Assembly: GCA_934463425.1 (NCBI GenBank)
Contig: CAKSJP010000007.1
Span: forward strand, 1 to 64,000
Direction: 5' to 3'
Length of the DNA stretch: 64,000 bases
Source of the DNA: an uncultured Ruminococcus sp.
Lineage (GTDB): Bacteria; Bacillota; Clostridia; Oscillospirales; Ruminococcaceae
A program made the position numbers and the translations under genes. Shown one piece after another: positions 60,831 through 64,000 of the stretch. The stretch's first letter is position 1. The number at the start of each line of letters is the position of its first letter. The notes beneath the pieces are model-generated. The model was not told the origin of the DNA. It did no database searches and saw only the letters and a program-made list of their open reading frames with translations.

Positions 60831-62039
60831 TTATTCTTCTGTAAAATCCCGGTCAAATGTGATGCTCACATAACAGCTATGATCCATTCGGTTCAATTCA
60901 CCAGAGACCATCTCCAAAAGGTCCTCGTCTGTATAAGTACAGTCAAACGGCACCACCAGATCAAAAATCAATCGATTGGAATTTTCCCCTGCAACAAGCC
61001 GAAAGTCATGCAGACTCAATCCCTGGTGCAGCCCGGAAATCACCTGCTCTGCCATTTTCCGATAATGGTTTACCATTTCGTTGTCCAGTTCAATCGGATC
61101 CATATGGATGGTCATCAGAATTTTCAGTTTCTCCTCAATTTCACGTTCAATAGTGTCCACGATTTCATGCACTTCTACAAAATCAGAATCACTGCGTACT
61201 TCAACGTGACAACTTCCCATAGTACGCCCCGGTCCATAATTATGCAAAACCAGATCATGAATGCCCTCGATCTCAGCGTGAGAGAACACCAGTTTTTTCA
61301 GTTCCCGCACGGTTTCCGCATCTGCAGGACGTCCAAGCAGATCACCCACGGTATCCCGGATAATATCCAATGCCGTTTTTAAAATAAACAGAGATACAGC
61401 TGCACCCATAAGTCCGTCTATTGGCAGATCTGTCACCAGCGAGAGGAGCAGTGCCACAATAGTCGCTGTTGTTGCCGCCACGTCGCTGCGACTGTCTTTG
61501 GCAGCAGCGATCATTACCGAAGAACAGATCTTTTTCCCCAATTTTGTATTGAACCATGCCATCCAAAGCTTAACTGCAATAGAAAAACCCAATGCCGCCA
61601 ACGTCAGCCAGCGAAATTGCACCGCATCCGGGTGCATGATCTTTCCTATTGAATTTCGCAGCAGCTCAAAACCCATCAGTGCAATCATCACAGCAATTAC
61701 CAGCGAGGTCAGATACTCCATTCTCCCGTGCCCGAACGGATGCCCTTTGTCTGCCGGCTTTGCTGCAAGCTTATACCCGAACATGGTGATCAGACAACTG
61801 GCACAATCCGATAAATTATTGAACGCATCAGAAATGATCGCAATAGAATGCGACAATGTCCCTGCAATATACTTCAATAAAAACAAAAATACATTGCAAC
61901 AAATGCCGATTACACTGCTGCATGTTCCATATGCTTTGCGCACTGACGGATCTGTGGTATTTTCATAATCTGAAATAAACCGTTTTAAGAATCGCTCTAA
62001 CATGCTTCCACACTTTCTCAAATAACTTTCTTCATTCAT
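60831..62039 (-). CDS. cation diffusion facilitator (CDF) family metal transporter
   Basis: About 402 residues. Six membrane helices (about 45-225) with metal-site motifs SIAIISDAFNNLSD in helix 2 and DSRSDVAATTATIVALL in helix 5, and the HPFGHGRMEYL loop. A cytoplasmic ferredoxin-like metal-binding domain follows (about 230-310: AEIEGIHDLVLHNYGPG, SCHVEVRSD), then a second extra domain of about 90 residues, which makes it longer than typical CDF proteins (about 300). It exports Zn, Mn or similar divalent ions by proton antiport; the ion is not certain. ATG 62039 is my choice, but no candidate has a strong ribosome site (TTG 62057 and ATG 62003 are alternatives). Confidence 0.88.
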   Translation of the reverse strand: MNEESYLRKCGSMLERFLKRFISDYENTTDPSVRKAYGTCSSVIGICCNVFLFLLKYIAGTLSHSIAIISDAFNNLSDCASCLITMFGYKLAAKPADKGHPFGHGRMEYLTSLVIAVMIALMGFELLRNSIGKIMHPDAVQFRWLTLAALGFSIAVKLWMAWFNTKLGKKICSSVMIAAAKDSRSDVAATTATIVALLLSLVTDLPIDGLMGAAVSLFILKTALDIIRDTVGDLLGRPADAETVRELKKLVFSHAEIEGIHDLVLHNYGPGRTMGSCHVEVRSDSDFVEVHEIVDTIEREIEEKLKILMTIHMDPIELDNEMVNHYRKMAEQVISGLHQGLSLHDFRLVAGENSNRLIFDLVVPFDCTYTDEDLLEMVSGELNRMDHSCYVSITFDRDFTEE

Positions 62040-62072
62040 CTCCGAATCTTCCCGCAAACAGAAAGACTCAAA

Positions 62073-62181
62073 GCAGGCTCACACAAAATCCTTATACGTG
62101 AAATTTCACCAAAATGCCGCCTTCATTTTTACGGCAATACTGTGCAAATCCGATAAGCAGGCTTTATGCGGCATTACCTTA
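62073..62181. repeat. structured intergenic element in the CDF gene leader
   Basis: Read on the minus strand it begins TAAGGTAATGCCGCATAAAGC (62181-62161), matching the terminus at 35929 in 14 of 19 positions, mostly transitions. Inside are inverted 8-mers AATGCCGC/GCGGCATT (62113-62120 and 62168-62175) and the 12-bp palindrome GTGAAATTTCAC (62098-62109). It fills the leader between the promoter at 62196 and the start codon. It may be a mobile palindromic element or a cis-regulatory RNA. Confidence 0.5.
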
Positions 62182-62195
62182 TATGAACATGCTCT

Positions 62196-62224
62196 AGTAT
62201 AACACATCTATATACACATGTCAA
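62196..62224 (-). promoter_or_regulatory. promoter of the CDF transporter gene
   Basis: TTGACA (62219-62224) and TATACT (62196-62201), 17 bp apart. The leader is about 150 nt. The stretch 62225-62378 shows nothing recognisable. Confidence 0.8.
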
Positions 62225-62378
62225 CCGTTTACTCGCCGGCAGAGCAAATCCATCCCAAACATACCACGCAAAGATTTTTATGAATGACGCATGTAAGTTC
62301 CAAAAAAAGTAAACGCATTTCTTTTATTCCATATAAATCGCAATCAGAATCATATTTTCACCTTCTTTTTATGAGAAT

Positions 62379-62398
62379 TTGTCGAATATTGTCGAATT
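62379..62398 (+). promoter_or_regulatory. two tandem 10-bp direct repeats upstream of the response-regulator promoter
   Basis: TTGTCGAATA (62379-62388) is followed at once by TTGTCGAATT (62389-62398), one helical turn apart and 36 bp upstream of the -35 box. This position suits an activator site. Confidence 0.45.
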
Positions 62399-62434
62399 GT
62401 AAAAAAAGCATTCTGAAAAAATTACAGACACCTA

Positions 62435-62463
62435 TTGATTTTCTACAATTGCTATGCTATAAT
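62435..62463 (+). promoter_or_regulatory. promoter of the LytTR two-component genes
   Basis: TTGATT (62435-62440) and TATAAT (62458-62463), 17 bp apart. The leader is about 185 nt, AT-rich, with several TTTGAT repeats and no clear structure. Confidence 0.7.
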
Positions 62464-62655
62464 TTAATTATAGTGAATTTGATATAGTTTGATTATTTCC
62501 TGCAAAATTTGATTCCATGACATTATATCGAACGACTCCCACGAAATAGAAATCGATTTTCACAGGTTTAGAAGTTTTGCTTTTATCACAGAACAGACAG
62601 AAAATAAAAGCAGCTCTTCAAAATTTCTAGTGCAATAAAACAGGGAGGATAAAAA

Positions 62656-63429
62656 ATGGTTCCTATGAAAGTTGCGATTGCAGATGACGAAATGTATGTA
62701 TGTGAAAAAATCCGAAATTGCCTATTAAAGTACAGTGCGCAAAAAGATCTGGACATTGACCCGCCGGATATCTATAACAACTGCGACGCACTTTATAGCG
62801 CAGATCTTGGAAAAAAACGTTATGACCTGGTATTTTTGGATATTGACTTTTCCAATGGGGCATGTCCGGTAAAACCGACCAATACGCTGCTCCTCACCCG
62901 CGAAAATTGCTCTAACGGAATTATGTTAGGTGCACATTTGCGAAAACGCCTCGGACACACGAATTTTGACATTATCTATGTAACATCCCACGATTGTTAT
63001 GCCATTAATACCATTCCGGTTCGTCCGGCAGCATTCGTGCAAAAGCCCGTAACATATACCAAAATACAACGTGCATTGGATGACATGCTTTATTATCGTG
63101 ACATTTCCCGGCGGGTTTTTGAATGCATTTATCAAAAATCGCAAATCCACGTGCAGGTTTCTCATATCCGTTATCTCAACAGCTGTGGACGAAAGGTTTA
63201 TCTGCAAACAATTGACAACTGCATCGGATTTTATGGAAAACTGTCAGAGGTACAGAAAGAACAATGCTTTGATTCCTTTCTTCCCATTCATAAGTCCTAC
63301 GTTGTCAATCCGGATTATATCGATCACATTTCTTCAAACACTGTATACCTGCAAGGTGACAGCCACGAAGAACTTCCAATTAGCCGAACATATCAGCCGC
63401 TTGTGGAAAAGTGGCTGATGCAAAATTAA
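62656..63429 (+). CDS. LytTR-family response regulator (AgrA-like)
   Basis: 257 residues. Receiver domain: acidic pair in VAIADDEMYV (about 10-11), phospho-acceptor Asp in LVFLDIDFS (about 60), Thr/Ser in IYVTSHD and Lys in FVQKPVTY. LytTR DNA-binding domain (about 155-257): IRYLNSCGRKVYLQT, FLPIHKSYVVNPDYID, LPISRTYQPLVEKW. Between the phospho-Asp strand and helix 3, where regulators usually have about eight residues, there are about 20 extra ones (NGACPVKPTNTLLLTRENC), including two Cys. GGAGG lies seven bases before ATG. The next gene begins 6 bp after its stop and encodes the probable sensor. Confidence 0.88.
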   Translation: MVPMKVAIADDEMYVCEKIRNCLLKYSAQKDLDIDPPDIYNNCDALYSADLGKKRYDLVFLDIDFSNGACPVKPTNTLLLTRENCSNGIMLGAHLRKRLGHTNFDIIYVTSHDCYAINTIPVRPAAFVQKPVTYTKIQRALDDMLYYRDISRRVFECIYQKSQIHVQVSHIRYLNSCGRKVYLQTIDNCIGFYGKLSEVQKEQCFDSFLPIHKSYVVNPDYIDHISSNTVYLQGDSHEELPISRTYQPLVEKWLMQN

Positions 63430-63435
63430 TGCATT

Positions 63436-64000
63436 ATGGAACAAGTCATTTATTTGATTGCGAACCTGTTTCATATTTATGCTGTTTATGAGTGTTCGCA
63501 AATGTTTTTTCAAAAATATCCACAGCGAAAAACAGCAGAGCTTTTCTGTTATGCAGGTTATTTCATCATTAACAGCGCTGCATACTTTTTGTTTTCCAAT
63601 ACGATCATCAATCTCCTCAGCAACCTAATTCCGTTTTTTGGAATTACATTGCTGTACCGCACTACCTGGCAGCACCGTATGATCGGCATCGTTTCGATCT
63701 ATCTGCTGGGCATGGCAGCAGATGTACTGTGCGTGACATTTTCGATTTGGTTTGAATATACCTTATTTTTCACCAGCGGCTTTGCCTCTGCACTACTTTT
63801 CTTGACGATCGTTCGCATAATGGTACACTTCCGACTCTATAAAAATGACACCATACCGCGACTGCATGCTTTTTATATGATCACAGCCATCCTAATACCA
63901 CTTGGCAGTATTTTTCTGGCTCATTATATTGCCCGAAAGCTTTCCTGGAGATCTCTGGTGGCAGCCGTTGTATTACTGCTCATCAACGTCAGCATTTTTT
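63436..64000 (+). CDS. AgrC-like sensor histidine kinase, N-terminal part (cut by window end)
   Basis: Open from ATG 63436 to the last base, 188 codons seen. The translation (MEQVIYLIANLFHIYAVYEC...) has about six hydrophobic segments separated by short charged loops, the layout of the polytopic sensor half of AgrC/ComD peptide-sensing kinases. The catalytic domain lies beyond the window. It starts 6 bp after the LytTR response regulator, so the two form a two-component pair. No peptide precursor gene is visible in the window. The kinase identity is inferred from context and topology. Confidence 0.65.
   Translation, partial: MEQVIYLIANLFHIYAVYECSQMFFQKYPQRKTAELFCYAGYFIINSAAYFLFSNTIINLLSNLIPFFGITLLYRTTWQHRMIGIVSIYLLGMAADVLCVTFSIWFEYTLFFTSGFASALLFLTIVRIMVHFRLYKNDTIPRLHAFYMITAILIPLGSIFLAHYIARKLSWRSLVAAVVLLLINVSIF

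Noticed and set aside
62073..62181. NiCo or yybP-ykoY riboswitch before the CDF gene
   Set aside because: I could not find the conserved core motifs of either class; the end sequence instead matches a repeat family seen elsewhere in the window.

Overview
The window looks like a chromosomal segment of a fibre-degrading Ruminococcus (sensu stricto, Clostridia). The reasons are the dockerin-bearing plant-wall enzymes, a Ruminococcus albus-type mannan pathway (GH130 phosphorylases plus cellobiose 2-epimerase), strong AGGAGG ribosome sites with TTGACA/TATAAT promoters, and a giant sortase-anchored surface protein. No scaffoldin or cohesin is in the window, so cellulosome assembly is inferred from the dockerins. 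The species cannot be fixed from sequence reading alone.

Layout, left to right. (1) 0.1-2.3 kb: a MerR regulator and a divergent DXS-like transketolase, with a MerR-type promoter (19-bp spacer). (2) 2.4-6.5 kb: a six-gene operon, ABC ATPase - ABC-2 permease - LytTR regulator - DUF3021 membrane protein - lipoprotein - TIGR04076-like protein, preceded by two 12-bp direct repeats 21 bp apart that look like the LytTR binding site. (3) 6.6-33.2 kb: one 8,852-residue secreted protein covering about 41% of the window. It has a signal peptide, about 5,400 residues of unrecognised beta-rich sequence, 16 SdrD/SpaA-like B modules, a Thr-rich stalk and an LPXTG-type anchor. Two of its B modules are a fresh 639-bp tandem duplication. 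(4) 33.5-36.1 kb: an SGNH hydrolase and an MFS transporter. (5) 36.4-39.5 kb: a secreted pectate lyase with ricin-type CBMs and a dockerin. (6) 39.57-39.89 kb: a tRNA-Leu(UAA) gene interrupted in the anticodon loop by a 237-nt group I intron. (7) 40.4-51.3 kb: a LacI-controlled mannan operon (binding protein, two permeases, GH130_2, cellobiose 2-epimerase, GH130_1, secreted dockerin GH5 mannanase). (8) 51.5-57.5 kb: a dockerin GH5 cellulase, a Nudix hydrolase and a large CBM22-CBM22-GH10-CBM9-dockerin xylanase. (9) 57.6-60.7 kb: a cytoplasmic GH43 glycosidase with a class II galT. (10) 60.8-62.2 kb: a CDF metal transporter. (11) 62.4-64.0 kb: a LytTR response regulator with an unusual receiver insertion and the start of an AgrC-like sensor, cut by the window end.

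How the genes work together. Secreted dockerin enzymes (pectate lyase, mannanase, cellulase, xylanase) cut wall polymers outside the cell. Mannan oligosaccharides enter by the ABC importer, which lacks its own ATPase, and are epimerised and phosphorolysed to mannose-1-phosphate and glucose. GH43 presumably finishes xylo- or arabino-oligosaccharides in the cytoplasm. The giant protein is a plausible adhesin or fibre-binding stalk.

The most notable finding is the tRNA-Leu(UAA) group I intron, at the same U34|A35 position as the cyanobacterial and plastid intron. Next come the giant repeat protein with recent internal duplication, and a set of palindromic intergenic elements, two of which lie inside the 5' leaders of genes.
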